DNA of 64,000 nucleotides from NCBI RefSeq assembly GCF_000247695.1, contig NW_004624742.1:6666934-6730933 (forward strand). Direction: 5' to 3'. Of the stretch, positions 32,468 to 44,170 are shown one piece after another; position 1 is the stretch's first letter, and every line of letters begins with the position of its first letter. Made by a program: the position numbers and the translations under genes. The notes under the pieces were generated by a model. That model was not told the origin of the DNA and made no database searches. It was given only the letters and a program-made list of their open reading frames with translations. The DNA is from Heterocephalus glaber. Lineage: Eukaryota; Chordata; Mammalia; Rodentia; Bathyergidae.

Positions 32468-34612
32468 TATATTTTTTTTTTCCGTCAATTTCTTGAGGAA
32501 GTTGTTAAATATAACTAGTGCCTAAAAGTACCACTTATTGGGGAGGGACAATGATTCCCAGTTTATTGTTGAATGGTTTATGACAGTAGATAAAAGTCTT
32601 TCCAAAGTTGGAATTGTGTTTTGCTTAATACTGACTCACTGACTATTTTACACACAAACACACATTATATATATACATACATATAGAATCACAGTTGACA
32701 TTTGTAAACATTTATGTGTAAGGCATCAGAAAAAGATAAAGTTTAAAAGTGTATGCCTTGAAGTAGAACCGGCAGTGTTCAAATTTAGCATTATAAGCAC
32801 TAGACAAGTAGATTTACTGATAAATACCATCTTTATAGAGGTTTAGAATTACAGAATTCATGTAAAGTCCTTAGCTTTCTGGCAGACAATGAATGCAGAG
32901 CAATTGTTAGTAATAATAATTATTGTTATTATCATCATTTATTCTTTCTAAAGTAACTTGGAATTTCTACCCTGTGGTCATTTGGGATTGTATGCTTTTG
33001 CTAGTGTTCCATTTTAGGCCATGCCTATAAAGACCGTTAATAAAGTGAGAGGCAGGAACCAGGTTAAATATTTCAGAAATTCGTTCCATTTTATTACTGT
33101 CAGCTGATGAATAGGTGTGCTTGGGAATGAGTTCATTTTAGTGAAATTATTTCCCAATCAGGTGTTTGTCTTTGTTATAACATCCCAAATTTCTTCACCT
33201 TCCTTTAAATTGTGGTGGTGGTGACCATTAGTATTAGTAGAGAGGAGAGGATGAGTAACTACGGAAATTTGTATGTAATGAACAACTGAGTGAGGAGTGG
33301 CTGACCTCAGAGCTGGTTTGAGGAGAGGGATGTAATTTTTCCATTGGATAGCCTAAGTTAGGGGAATTTCTCCAAACAACATTTCCTTTTGCTATTTTCC
33401 TCTCCACAGTTTTCTTGTTTTGTGTATGTCTGTGCTAGTATAATGTTAGTTACCTTTTTCCCTCTTTTTTTCCTAGTACTTATCCCCACTACAAATTTTA
33501 AGCTTATACGCAAAATCATAAATGGTAGCTAGTAAAAATAATTTTAAGTTTACATAGGGAGGTGTGTTTAGTTTTATATATGTATGTACATTATAGTTAG
33601 AAGTTTCATTTATGTTTAAAAATATTTTTAGCAATTTGAAAATGAAGGAGGGAAAATCACCCATGGACTTCCACCATTATTTATTCATATAAGAGGGGCT
33701 AATATTGACTTTAAATATGATATGCTACTTCTAATGCTATGATGTATATATTCCCATTTCACATGTTAAGGAAACAAATTTCAAACTTAGGTCATAAGAA
33801 TGGTAAACAATGAGGCAGCCAAACTTAAACCTAGGTTCTATCTTGATTCTAGAGACAAGACCTTTCTTTTCTTGAATGTCTGTCCTTTTACCTAGTTGTT
33901 ATATGGTTTGTAATTTTTATCTCCTGATTTGAAAACTTACTATAAAAGTATTTTTTCTGCCTACCCTTATTTCAAGTGCTGTCTTATTGCACACATTGTT
34001 TATTCATACCATCATATAAAGGCTCTTTGTCTTAACTTCTGGACATTGACACAGTGATATTGGCCAAAATGGAAACTGCCTTTTTCTTCACTGAGTTATT
34101 AAGATCAAGCTTAGTCAGAACTAGTTTCCAGTGGGTTAGGATTACTACAGGTTTAATTATGTATCTATCCTTTCTGTTGGGATGTTTAACTCAAAGTTGA
34201 ATATAAGTAAAATATAGATGACATACTTGATTTATAGTCATCTGAGAACGTTTTTTATTTTTACACTGAAATACCTTAACCTTCCTTGTTAAAAATGATA
34301 TTAAAATTAAATATTTGTAGATTTATAAATTAAATGGACACTTGGATCCTATTTAGTTACTATTAGTAATTCTTAATATAATATTTAATTTGTTTGAAAA
34401 GAATATTTTACTATAGAATTCTTATATTTACATTACGATGACATATATTAAAGGATAATATGTATGTGAAGTAGGGCATGTCTTAATTTTGGCCAATTTA
34501 GTTATTCTGCAATGTTTACATCTTTCAAAACATGTTGTATATGAAAATTATTTACAATTTTATTTTTTCAAAAGGAGAAAAAAATTTAGGGGCATGAATA
34601 AATAGACTCTAC
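32468..34612. other. Intronic AT-rich sequence
   Basis: No SINE, no named repeat and no exon with a clear acceptor and donor pair. Confidence 0.5.
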
Positions 34613-34882
34613 AGGTCAGCACTGCCAAATAGGAATATAGGTTGATCCACAAACACAACTTACAATTTTCTGTAGCCACGTTAAAGAAATTAGGGAAATT
34701 TTATTAATATATCTTATTTTACCCAGTAGATCTGAAGTGCCATTTAAACATAATTGAAACATCTTGTGTACTGTTTTTCATATGAAGACTTCAAAATCCA
34801 TGGTTACTACATACTTAAAGCACATCTCAGTTCAGAGTAGCCAGACTTCAGGTGCTCAGTGGCCACACTATATCAGACGGTG
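34613..34882. mobile_element. Non-autonomous hAT-Charlie-type element (MER58-like)
   Basis: Starts CAGCACTGCCAAATAGGAATATAGG, passes TTTTCTGTAGCCACGTTAAAG and AGCACATCTCAGTTCAGAGTAGCC, and ends GCTCAGTGGCCACACTATATCAGACGG. This is the course of an ancient mammalian hAT element with CAGYGCTGTCCAATA-type ends. The precise family is from memory. Confidence 0.65.
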
Positions 34883-35052
34883 TAGGTATAGAAAATTCCA
34901 TTGGGGGAATAGAGAAAGGATAAAGTAAAAATTGAACTGAACCTGAAAGGATGACTGATAAAAGGAAATACTGGAGAAGAATATTCCTACCAATATATAC
35001 TGAAGTATACACATTTTATGAATACTACCCAGTGAAATAAATTTACTTATTT

Positions 35053-35140
35053 ATTTATTTATTTATGGTACCGGGGATCTAACTCAGGACCTTGCGCTTT
35101 TGAGGCAGGCAGCAGAACCACTGAGCTAAATCCCCAGCCC
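35053..35140 (-). mobile_element. ID SINE (first of two adjacent)
   Basis: A/T tail (TTTATTTATTT), GGTACCGGGGATCTAACTC to TAAATCCCCAGCCC. Followed at once by another partial ID. Confidence 0.93.
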
Positions 35141-35210
35141 TAATTTTTTTGGGTACCGAGCATTGAACTCGGGACCTTGTGCTTGCATGGCAGGCAATGG
35201 ATCCCAGTGA
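35141..35210 (-). mobile_element. ID SINE, 5'-incomplete, adjoining the previous copy
   Basis: GGGTACCGAGCATTGAACTCGGGACCTTG, CATGGCAGGCAATGGATCCCAGTG. The 5' end (GGGCTGGGGATTTAGCTCAG in sense) is missing or diverged. Confidence 0.85.
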
Positions 35211-35214
35211 CTTT

Positions 35215-35400
35215 TAAAAATATACCCAGGTTACTTCTGCCCAAATCAAGATATAGAACATTCTCTGCACTGAAAGAGATACCTTGTGTCTCTTCCCATT
35301 AATTCCTGCTCATAGATGTAATCACTGTTTTGGCCTCTATCAGTATATATTAGTTTCCCTTTTTTCTTAGCTTGCTTATGATATATTTGTCCTTTCCAAA
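35215..35400 (-). mobile_element. L1 3' UTR-like fragment
   Basis: AATCAAGATATAGAACATTCTCTGCAC and CATTAATTCCTGCTC, TGTAATCACTGTTTTGGCC resemble the antisense of ancient L1M 3' sequence. Weak. Confidence 0.45.
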
Positions 35401-36350
35401 AGTAGTAAGAGCTGATTCCTGAATCTCTTCTCTGTCCTTGTTTGGCGTTGCTGTATGAATTTAGACATAAATCATATGATTGTTGGTACTGTAGAGGTGT
35501 TTCTTAGTTTTCATTAATAGTAACCCTTACAGATTAGTTTTATGACCTGAAAATCCACTTAGAATGTAAAGATTTGAATTGCCTCCACAGATAACGTAGT
35601 CGTCTGACTTGCTTTCATTGCACTATTCTCAAGGCACAAAGCCTAGAAATAGATGGAGGAAGTCTTGGATTGCCTTCTTACATAGATGCCTTTTGGAGCC
35701 TTTTTAATAGTATATTCTAGGGAGTATGTAAGTTAGCTTTTAGGCATTTAGGGTTGCTTAATAGGGTATTATTGTGATTTTAGCAGTAGGATTAAATAAA
35801 CGTGTTTCTTTTTACAGGTAGGTGTCTACCTCTTAACCAAAAAGATTTGACCTTTGTTTATGTATAATTAAAATATTATCTCATAGACTTGCATAAAAGA
35901 TTAAATGGTTAAAACCCATGAAGGAAGCTTATAAACAGAATTAAAATGGTGTTGTTGGTCGTGATACTTCTAGCAGTTACTTCTAGTAATTCTATTTGAA
36001 TTTGTTTTGTTTTTCCAAATGCAGTTAATAGTTCCATTATTAAATTGGTGCTTATGGGAAAAATTTTCTGAAATACAGATTACTTACAATAAAGTAGTAA
36101 AGAGTACACAATTACTAAAACATGTATCTTCATACTTTTGAAGAACTGATACATTTTGTAAATTGTGTAGAAATTTTCTCATTCACATTTGGATTATGAA
36201 TGCTTTTGAGTTTGAATGAAAATTTTTACACCTTATAAAAGTGTTGCCTTTTGGAATTTTTAGTAAGTTTAATGTACTACCACTCCAAGAATTTCAGTAG
36301 CCGTCTTGAAGAAATTAAGATTAAACATCTGTTAACTTTTCCTTTTGTAG
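35401..36350. other. Intronic sequence, nothing recognised
   Basis: TTTCTTTTTACAG|GTAGGTG at 35,808-35,825 looks like an acceptor but no open exon follows. Confidence 0.45.
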
Positions 36351-36357
36351 GTTTTGT

Positions 36358-36516
36358 TTTTTGTTTTTGTTTTTTTGAGACAACATATCTCTATGCAGTT
36401 CAGGCTGGCTTTGAATTTACTGTGTACCCCCAGAATGGCCTTGAACTTGCTGGGATTCTCCTGCCTCAGTCTCCCGAGGGCTGAGATTACAGGTATTCGC
36501 TACCATGCCTGGCAAT
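36358..36516 (-). mobile_element. B1 SINE, antisense
   Basis: TTTTTTGAGACAACATATCTC, GTTCAGGCTGGCTTTGAATTTAC, CTCCTGCCTCAGTCTCCC. CTTTTGTAGGTTTTGT / CTTGTAGGTTTTGT flank it. Confidence 0.92.
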
Positions 36517-36654
36517 CTTGTAGGTTTTGTGAAGTATAAAAGGATAAAGCAAAATTTGTTTTTATCTGAAATATTAAGACGTTGTACATAGCTCTTGGGA
36601 AGTAGATTTAGAAAAATCACAAAACAATGTTATAGCTTTAAGAGCTGGCTTCTG

Positions 36655-36750
36655 TTTTTAGTTTAGTTTTGTTTTTTGTGCCAGGCATTGAACTCGGGAC
36701 CTTGCTCCTGCAAGGCAGGCAGCGGCACCACTGAGCCATATCCCCGGCCC
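36655..36750 (-). mobile_element. ID SINE
   Basis: GTGCCAGGCATTGAACTCGG to CATATCCCCGGCCC. AG(C/A)TG(G/A)CTTCTGT-like flanks. Confidence 0.9.
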
Positions 36751-37026
36751 ATGAACTGACTTCTGTGGTAGAAAAAAAATTAAGAGTATGTCTGTTTGCA
36801 TACTATATTTGCATTTGGTTTTGAGAGATTTGATTACAAAAAATCTTGTGCTACTGTAATTCCCCAATCTTTTTTCACTTGTTTTAGCTTGGTTGGTTAA
36901 AATTTACTGAGTACTTTAATAAGAACAGGATACAGTTCCTGCTTCAAAGAGTTCATGGATCTAAGATACAACTTGAAGGGTGCTTAATACATTTCAGTTA
37001 CTGAGCTGACATAAAGTATAAATAAT

Positions 37027-37111
37027 TTTTTGTTGGAAGGTATGCGTATTTGAACTTAGGACCTTGTGCTTGTGAGGCAGTCACAGTGCCACTGAGCTAA
37101 ATCTCCGGCCT
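37027..37111 (-). mobile_element. ID SINE, diverged 3' end
   Basis: GGTATGCGTATTTGAACTTAGGACCTTG to CTAAATCTCCGGCC. TATAA(A/G)TAAT flanks. Confidence 0.88.
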
Positions 37112-38160
37112 CAAATATAAGTAATATAAGAGTGGCTTAATAAAACTTCTTGGCAGAAAATAATTTTTTAGCTGGATTTTGAAGAAATGGTATATATAGA
37201 TTGGTGGAAAGTAGATTATCAGGTAGTGAGAAGGGAACTTTAAAAAGGACTGAAATGACAATTGTGGAATGCAAATATTTTCCATGGGTTAGAGTATTTT
37301 AAATGAACGTAATGAAAAATAAACGATTAAGATTGTGGCATGATTAGAAATTAGAAATAAGGAGTTCTGTGAAAGTTCATTGATTAGCATTTCATGAAGA
37401 AGTGTGAAAAATTGAAGTGAGGAAGTCCAGTTAGAAGTTATTATCTTTGTGGTTTGGGTAGGGTATATTAAGAGTAAGTACAAACATTACAAGTTTTTCA
37501 TTTTTTGGTATTCAAAATAAATTTATTTGGAGATAACAGTTTGCATATGAGTTATGAGATACATCTGACTTTTTCTGTTATTACAAACTCACTGACTTCA
37601 GCTTTTTTTTGGTTACGTTTGGTTTGGAAACTTAAGTAAAAACCCAAGAAAGTTATGTTATAATTGCTGGTATTTTGAAATAAATATTTGGGCTAAATGG
37701 TAAAAGCTTGTAATGCTAAATTTTGAGTTATAACAGTGTATGTTAGTGTTCCCTAGCTTACACCTCTGTATGACTCCAGAGTTCTTGGAAATAGGCCTAC
37801 CCTGACCTGCTTATTTTGTTTTGGTACTGGTAAGCTGAAAAGCAAGGAAAAATTACATGCAAGAGGAGTAGCAGTTTGAAAAGAGTGAGGGCTAGAAGAA
37901 AAAAATCGTTCTAAATACACTGCTCCTATTAAAATGCTTTATATGGGAAAGAAGTAGAGGAGATAGAGCTGATTTCCAGTGGCTGTGACTTTTCAAAAGT
38001 CTTGTGCTATGCAGTGAATATGATAGTGCCATTAACACAAATGGAACTCTTAACTAGACACTATTAAGTGGGAGTGTTTAACCCTCTCCCTGTTCATCTT
38101 ATTTTCCAAGCTTGATTTACCAACTTTCAAGTTTTATTACCTGAGATTCTTCCAATAGCC
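37112..38160. other. Intronic sequence, nothing recognised
   Basis: AT-rich, with no paired splice sites and no named repeat. Confidence 0.45.
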
Positions 38161-38182
38161 TTTAAATTTTTATTGATTTCTT

Positions 38183-38207
38183 TCTTTTTTTTTGGTACCG
38201 GAGATCG
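38183..38207 (-). mobile_element. Extremely truncated ID SINE (25-bp insert)
   Basis: The insert is an A-rich tail plus only the last 16 bases of an ID (CGATCTCCGGTACC in sense). TTTTATTGATTTCTT is identical at 38,168-38,182 and 38,208-38,222, proving a separate retroposition event. Confidence 0.9.
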
Positions 38208-38222
38208 TTTTATTGATTTCTT

Positions 38223-39070
38223 CTTGTCTCTTCTCTTTTAAAAATTGGATTAAAAATCTTCCTATTTTTTATGAGTCTTATTTAAACAAAATGACAAATG
38301 TTGAAAATTAAAAAATGGCAAGAGTACACTAACACTTGCAAGCAAAAGAGTGAAGTGACATGTTTTATATCAAGCAAAGGATAATTCCAAACAAAAAGGA
38401 AAACAGAACTTTTTAAATAAAAAATCAGGTCTGTTAAATAATATCAGTCTTGAATTTGTGTGACGAAGAAGCAGATAGCTTTGAAATATATACAGTATAA
38501 CTTCTTTATAGATTGATAACATCAGTATTTAAATTTTAATTTACCTTTAGAATTTTATAGATCAAGTAAAAAAATTGTCAGTAAAAGTTTTGAATAGTAA
38601 TATGTTTTACTTAAGGTATGTCAGACTTTGTTGTCACTAGAGACTACATATGTTAACATTTGTTTGATTTTCTTACTGTTTTATGTTGGCCTCAGAATTT
38701 ATATTTAAGAGGATTTTGCAGGTCAATAGTAATTTTATTGTGGTATAGTAAAACTCAATTTTAGACCCAAAACTATAGCAACTATTTGGACTATTAAAAC
38801 CCTATATCCTACCAAAACTTGAGCCTCAATTTTATACTATTTAGAAATGAACAACAGTGAGGACACGACAAATCAAAACTAATGAGCTGAATATTCAGTT
38901 GATCATGGGGGTTAAATAGCTACTTACTTGGTTTGCCATCACCCTCTCACTAGAATTATAATACGGTGATAATCTCACTTGTTGAACTCAATTCATTCCA
39001 AACTTGTGTTCAAACACTGAAACATTCTAATTGAACATATTTATCCCATAAGAAACAATGGAAATGGAAA
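38223..39070. other. Intronic sequence, nothing recognised
   Basis: AT-rich, no supported feature. Confidence 0.45.
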
Positions 39071-39155
39071 GGGCCGGGCATTTAGCTCAGTGGCTCTGCG
39101 CCTGCCTTGCAAGCACAAGGTCCTGAGTTTGATCCCCGGTATCAAAAAAAGGAAA
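39071..39155 (+). mobile_element. ID SINE
   Basis: GGGCCGGGCATTTAGCTCAG to TTTGATCCCCGGTATC plus A-rich tail. AATGGAAA repeats flank it. Confidence 0.93.
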
Positions 39156-39450
39156 AAATGGAAAACCAAGTAATTACACTTGTACATTCATTTTCCAAGA
39201 CTTTAACAGATTTCACAATGATATGTTTAACTATTGTGGTTCTCACAGTTTTCCTCTTAGCTTTACTGCTGGTATTACTTTCTTTGGGGCCATGATTATG
39301 ATATTTTATGCAGATAAAGCGCAAAAACAATGCTGAATATTTTAACGCACTAACACTGCACGTTGTTTGGGTGAGAGATACGCTTAGACTGAAGTGTCAC
39401 TCGTTTGTGTCTGTGGAGAGATGTGACGTGGGACTCTCAGCCTTATAGGC

Positions 39451-39500
39451 TTTTTTTTTTCTTTGTACCAGGGATCAAACTTGGGACCTTGTGCTCTGGC
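39451..39500 (-). mobile_element. ID SINE with internal deletion
   Basis: GTACCAGGGATCAAACTTGGGACCTTGTGCT joins directly to CTGGCC, so the A-box part is missing while both ends remain. CCTTATAGGCTTTTTT / CCATATAGGTTTTTT flank it. Confidence 0.85.
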
Positions 39501-39879
39501 CATATAGGTTTTTTCAAGTTGTTTTTTCAGTTTGACTAACAAGGAAAGTTTCAAACACTGAGCAGATATTTTTGAACTTTGCTGTTTAAGTAGTGAAAAA
39601 TTTGAGCTTGGAGCAGTTCAACAACTGAGGTATCACTGCAGTGGTTTTATTTAAAAGGCATAGAATCTCACGGATAAAACTAGAAAGGTAATCACAGAAG
39701 TAAAACTTTGGAAGGTCAAAAGCACCAAGTGTTAACTAAATGTAGAAAAAGCTTCCACTATCAGTGGGAAAGACTTAGAATTTGCTGCAGGAATCGTTGG
39801 CTATGGGAAAGATTGTCTAAAAGTCTGTATAACAAATAACATTCATGGGACCAGGAAGGGTGTCTTACCTTTAAATTTC
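39501..39879. other. Unassigned sequence
   Basis: No supported feature. Confidence 0.45.
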
Positions 39880-41170
39880 TTCTCTTACATCCACCCAGAG
39901 AATCTGCTTGAAAACAGTAGGCATAGATTAGGTTAAGGGCATCATATCTAAAATCAGGAAAAATTGAATACAAATCTACATGTTGAACTGGAAATCATTC
40001 TCAGCCTCTCTTCTCATCCCAGTTCTGAGAGTACTGGATTGGAAAATTTATCCTCTTTACAGCTAACTGATTAGGAAAAAAGACCAATTGGCAATAAAGA
40101 TGAGGATCCATCAGGAAAATGGCCTAGATTGATCATCCTACAGTTACAACTGCCCACTAACACAAAATTTCTAAGTGACTTTAAGTGCATTTTTGAGACT
40201 AAAGAGCACCAAACACATTCAAGAATAAGCCCAATATGTAAAGGAAGGAAGAAGCATTTCAAGAAGAAAACTTTTTACAAAATGTTAGTGATATTTTTGG
40301 AAGTAAGGGGACACTGCATCTTTGAAACCAAAAATTACGCTTTAAAAAAAGCAGTACTCATGAAACAATGAAGAGCTCTTAGAAATTTAGAATATGAAAT
40401 AATAGAAGAAGGCTTGGAAATTTAGCAGGTAAAACATCTAATAGAAGAGTTGAAAGATAAACTTGAGAAAGATCTCTCACAAAGCCAGACAAAAGAGGTG
40501 CAAAGTAGAAGAAAATTAGAACACACTTGCAGGTACACCATGTAAAAATAACAGCATGAGAGAAAATGAGAGGAAAAATAGTTGAGCAAAAAACTTCAGT
40601 TTTCACAGTGAAAGTGTTCATGAGTGGTCATCATAGTGATTGAAAAGAAGAGCCACATCAAGTTACATCATTGTGAAATTTCAGACACCAGAATAAAGAG
40701 ATAGTGAAAGCTTTTGACAGTAGTGAATGTAAAAGGGATTATGAATCAACACTGGAAAGTAATTGATAATGGAATGACTTCAAAATATTGAAGGAAAGTT
40801 GTTTCCAAACTATTCATCCTATACTTTACTAAGCTGTCAAATGTGGAAGTTGGCTGTGAATATGAAACTTTTGTTTTAATCTTTTTTTTTTTTTTGGTAC
40901 CGGGGATCGAACTCATGACCTTGTGCGTGCTTATGAGGCAGGTGCCACTGAGTTAAATCCCCAGCCCCTATGAGTATGAAACTTTTGAGATTGATAGAAT
41001 ATTAACTTCAAATGTATTCTGTAAACTAAAAAAAGGAAGAATTCAGGGAATAGGGTATTATACAGGGAAAGGTAAAGAAACTTCCTAGGATGGTAGTGAA
41101 AGGACGTACAAGCAGGAGGCTGTGCGGCGGGTTTGAAGAGTAACCAGTTTGAATCTAGGTGATACGTCTT
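39880..41170 (+). mobile_element. L1/HAL1-type LINE 5' region, sense
   Basis: ACATCATTGTGAAATTTCAGAC, GATAGTGAAAGCTTTTGAC, CAAAATATTGAAGGAAAGTTG, CCAAACTATTCATCCTATAC follow the ORF1-side region of ancient L1M/HAL1 elements. Frames are broken. An ID sits inside at 40,874. Confidence 0.7.
40874..40970 (-). mobile_element. ID SINE in LINE
   Basis: T-rich start, GGTACCGGGGATCGAACTC to TTAAATCCCCAGCCCC. TGA(A/G)TATGAAACTTTTG flanks at about 40,857 and 40,971. Confidence 0.95.
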
Positions 41171-41189
41171 CAGAAAGAAAAGAAAAATA

Positions 41190-41348
41190 CAAGTTGAGTG
41201 ACCCTTGTCTGAAATACCTGGAGTCAGGAATGTATTGAGGTTTTTAGATTTTGGAATATTTGAATAGACTTTATCACATGGGTTGCCCAAAAATGTTTTG
41301 GATTTTGGACCATTTTGGGTTTCAGATTTGGATTAGGGATGCCCAGGA
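41190..41348. mobile_element. Ancient TcMar-type MITE
   Basis: Starts AAGTTGAGTGACCCTTGTCTGAAAT and ends GGGTTTCAGATTTGGATTAGGGATGCCC. The ends are inverted relatives (AGTTGAG..CCCTTGTC..AAAT against GGGCATCCCTAATCCAAAT), as in old mammalian mariner-related MITEs. Confidence 0.6.
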
Positions 41349-42065
41349 TTTTTGTTACTTAATTCATAAAGGATATTTGTAGTTCTCTTGAGTTACTTGT
41401 CTCCCTTTGATAAGAGAGTAATATTGGGTTTATAGAATGAGTTAAGAATTGCCCCTTCCTCTTCTATTTTTTTTGGAAGCATTTGAAAAGGTTTAGTATT
41501 AATTCTTCAGATACTTGGTTTAAATGTAGATTTAACCAGTGAAGCTGTCTGGTCCTGGGCTTTTTTGTTACCTGTTGAGGTTTCCTGAGCTTTTTTTGGG
41601 GTTTATTTTATTAGTACATGTTTGTAATTCATAGTTTACAGTCCTCTTGGGGAGTGGTTACATGTACATATTACAGGTTGGAGCCCCCCCCCCCATGTTT
41701 TCTTGGGTCAGTTTGGTAATTTGTTTTTCTGCGGATTTGTCGATTTTAACTACATTATCTCGTTTTTTGGCATATGGTTGTTTATAGTGTTTTCTTACAA
41801 GGCCAGTGAAAGTGATGCCTTTTTCATTCCTGATGGTAGTATTACAAACTTTCTTAATTTAGCTGATGGTTTGTGAGTTTTGTTGATTTCTTCAAAGAAT
41901 CAACTTTTGGTTTTATTGATTTTTTCCTTCTATTTCTTGATTCTGTATTTAATCATTTCTGCTGTAATCTTTATTTCCTTTCTTCTATTTGCCTTGGACT
42001 TAGTTTGCTTTCCCTGATTTCTAAACGTGGAATTTTAGGTTATAGATTTGAAATCTTTCTTTTTA

Positions 42066-42122
42066 TTTTATTTTATTATTTTTGGGGACTAGGGATTGAA
42101 CTTAGGACCTTGCGCTTGCGAG
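42066..42122 (-). mobile_element. 5'-truncated ID SINE
   Basis: Contains only the 3' half (GACTAGGGATTGAACTTAGG...GCGCTTGCGAG). TCTTTCTTTTTA on both sides. Confidence 0.88.
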
Positions 42123-42353
42123 TTCTTTCTTTTTAAATGTAGGCCTGTATAGCTGGAAGTTTCCATTTAAACACTGACTTTACTTCATTCTATAAGTTTT
42201 GGTATTTTTGTTTATTTTCATTAGTTTCAGTATATTTTTTAATTTCCTCTGTGATTTCTTCTTTGGCTTATTTACTTTTTAGGAGTTTGTGCTTAATTTC
42301 TACCTAATTCCCCAAATTTTCTCTGTTACTGAGTTCGTTGTTGTTCCTCTATT

Positions 42354-42437
42354 CTTTTTTTTTTTTTTGGTACCAGGGATCGAACTCAGGACCTTGTGCT
42401 TGTGGGGCAGGCACGGTGCCACTGAGCTAAATCCCCT
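42354..42437 (-). mobile_element. ID SINE
   Basis: T14, GGTACCAGGGATCGAACTC to CTAAATCCCC. GTTCCTCTATT repeats flank it. Confidence 0.95.
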
Positions 42438-42790
42438 GTTCCTCTATTGTAGTGTCTCCTTTTGTGTTGAATATTTTTTATTTTTATTCAATGTGGTCAG
42501 AGAACATTAATTTTATTCCTTTAAAATAAGACTTATTTTACAGCCTAACATATAATTTATACCAAAGGATATTACTTGTTAATTTGAAAAGAATATGAAT
42601 TCTTCTGTCATTCTCCAGATTTCTGTTAGGTGTAGTTAATTTGTGGGGTTGTCTTCTATTTCCATATTGATTGTCTGTTTTACTCTATCCATTACTGAAA
42701 ATGAGGTGTTAAAGTTTTCAGGTATTACTTTTGAATTTTCTTTGCCTTTTCATTTATATTTTCGGCTATTTGTTTTGTTTTCTTTTGGGT

Positions 42791-42875
42791 GTTTTTTTTT
42801 TGGTATCAGGGATCGAACTCGGGTCCTTGCGCTTGTGCATCAGGTGGCAAAACCACTGAGCTAAATCCCCAGCCC
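42791..42875 (-). mobile_element. ID SINE (pair, left)
   Basis: GGTATCAGGGATCGAACTC to CTAAATCCCCAGCCC. Confidence 0.94.
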
Positions 42876-42892
42876 AGTGAAGTTTATATTAA

Positions 42893-42994
42893 TTTTTTTT
42901 TTGTTTTTTGTTTGTTTGTTTGGTACCGGGGATCGAACTCGGTCCTTCTGTTTTTGAGGGAGGGGGTGGAACCACTGAGCTAAGTCCCCGGCCC
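42893..42994 (-). mobile_element. ID SINE (pair, right)
   Basis: (GTTT)n-type tail, GGTACCGGGGATCGAACTC, diverged middle (GTTTTTGAGGGAGGGGG), CTAAGTCCCCGGCCC. 17 bp from the previous copy. Confidence 0.93.
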
Positions 42995-43195
42995 TCCCCT
43001 GCTCTTTTGATAGGTGTATATACGTTTATAATTGCTATGTAATTTTGATTGGTTGAGCTTTTTATTATAAAATATTCTTTTTGTTTGTAGTAATAATTTT
43101 TTGTCTTAATGGCTGTTGTGTCTGAGTATAGCACTCCAGCTCTTTTGATTTCTGTTTGCATGATAGATCTTTTCTCATACTTTTATGTGCCAGTT

Positions 43196-43522
43196 AAGCT
43201 TAACTGTCAACTGGATTGGCTTGGGAGCCACCTAGGGGATTAGTGAAGTACACTTCTGGATATGTCTGAATGGGTCATGGAATTACAGTCTTGGGTATTA
43301 TTTATGGTTTCTTGCCCCTTCCTCTCTGACACTGTTTCCCTGTTCTGCTTCCCACCTGCAGTGAACTAAGATTTGCTCACCTATGCCCTTCCACTATGAT
43401 GTTTGTATGCTGAAGCCAGCTGACTGTGGACTGAGACTCCTGAAACCATGAGGCAAATTAAACTTCATTAATTTGTGGGTGTTGGGTATTGTGTCCTAGC
43501 AACAAGAAAGCTAACTAGTACA
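43196..43522 (+). mobile_element. MaLR-type 5' LTR
   Basis: TG start (TGTGCCAGTTAAGC), GAGGCAAATTAAACTTC near the poly-A signal position, CA end after AAGCTAACTAGTA. Followed directly by MaLR internal sequence. Confidence 0.72.
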
Positions 43523-44170
43523 GAAAATTGGTACCTGAGAAATGAGGTTATTGCTCAGATTATACCTGGCCATGTGGTTTAGAAGACATTGTAATTGGCT
43601 TGTGGCAAATATTGGAACAAGTTTGGAGAAGCAGGCTGGAGAAGGCCCTAGGATGCTGTAAGCAGAGCTTGATGGTGATTCTGTTTGACTCAGAAGACCA
43701 GAATGGTGATAGGAATGGGTATAGTTAAGGCCAGGCTCCTGAAGTTTCAAATGGGGACAAGGACTCTGTTGGGAAGTGGACTAGAGGCCATTTGTGTTAC
43801 ACTCTGGCAAAAAATTTGTCTACATTTTGCCCACAGCAGGAGACTGAGATTAAGGGCAGTGGACTAATTGATCTGGTTGAGGAAATTTCAAGGTAGCCCA
43901 ACATTCCGGCTTGTGGCATGGGTACTACTAGCTGCTTTTAGCCAGGTTGATAGAATTGGGGGCAAAAAGCAGAACAGAACAATTGGAAAAACTTACATTT
44001 GGCTCAAAAGGAACCACTTGCAAAGTTGGGGCAAAAGGTAGTATGGTTGATGAAGAGAAAAGCACCATGAAAAAGAAGCCAAGTAATTTGTACAGGACAA
44101 GAAGAAAGATGCTTTGAGGGCATTTCAGAAATCAGTAAGACCCCACCCATCATAGGCTCAAGGATGCAAA
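43523..44170 (+). mobile_element. MaLR internal region, sense
   Basis: ATTGGTACCTGAGAAATGAGG, GGAACAAGTTTGGAGAAGC, GTTGGGAAGTGGACTAGAGG, TTTTGCCCACAGCAGG follow the non-coding internal sequence of MaLR elements. Confidence 0.7.

Larger units (their letters stand above)
41390..43175 (-). mobile_element. L1 ORF2 fragment, antisense, with four ID insertions
   Basis: GAAGCTGTCTGGTCCTGGGCTTTTTTG, GATTTTTTCCTTCTATTTCTTG, ATTCAATGTGGTCAGAGAACAT and CTGAGTATAGCACTCCAGCTCTTTTGATT are the reverse complement of L1 reverse-transcriptase sequence. Stops and deletions abound. ID copies at 42,066, 42,354, 42,791 and 42,893. Confidence 0.88.

Noticed and set aside
31364..32525. Very long open frames on both strands
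   Set aside because: They run through the N gap and the CTTT repeat; no real codons are involved.
35808..35860. Exon after TTTCTTTTTACAG
   Set aside because: The acceptor is good, but it is followed at once by GTAGGTG and no open exon with a donor.
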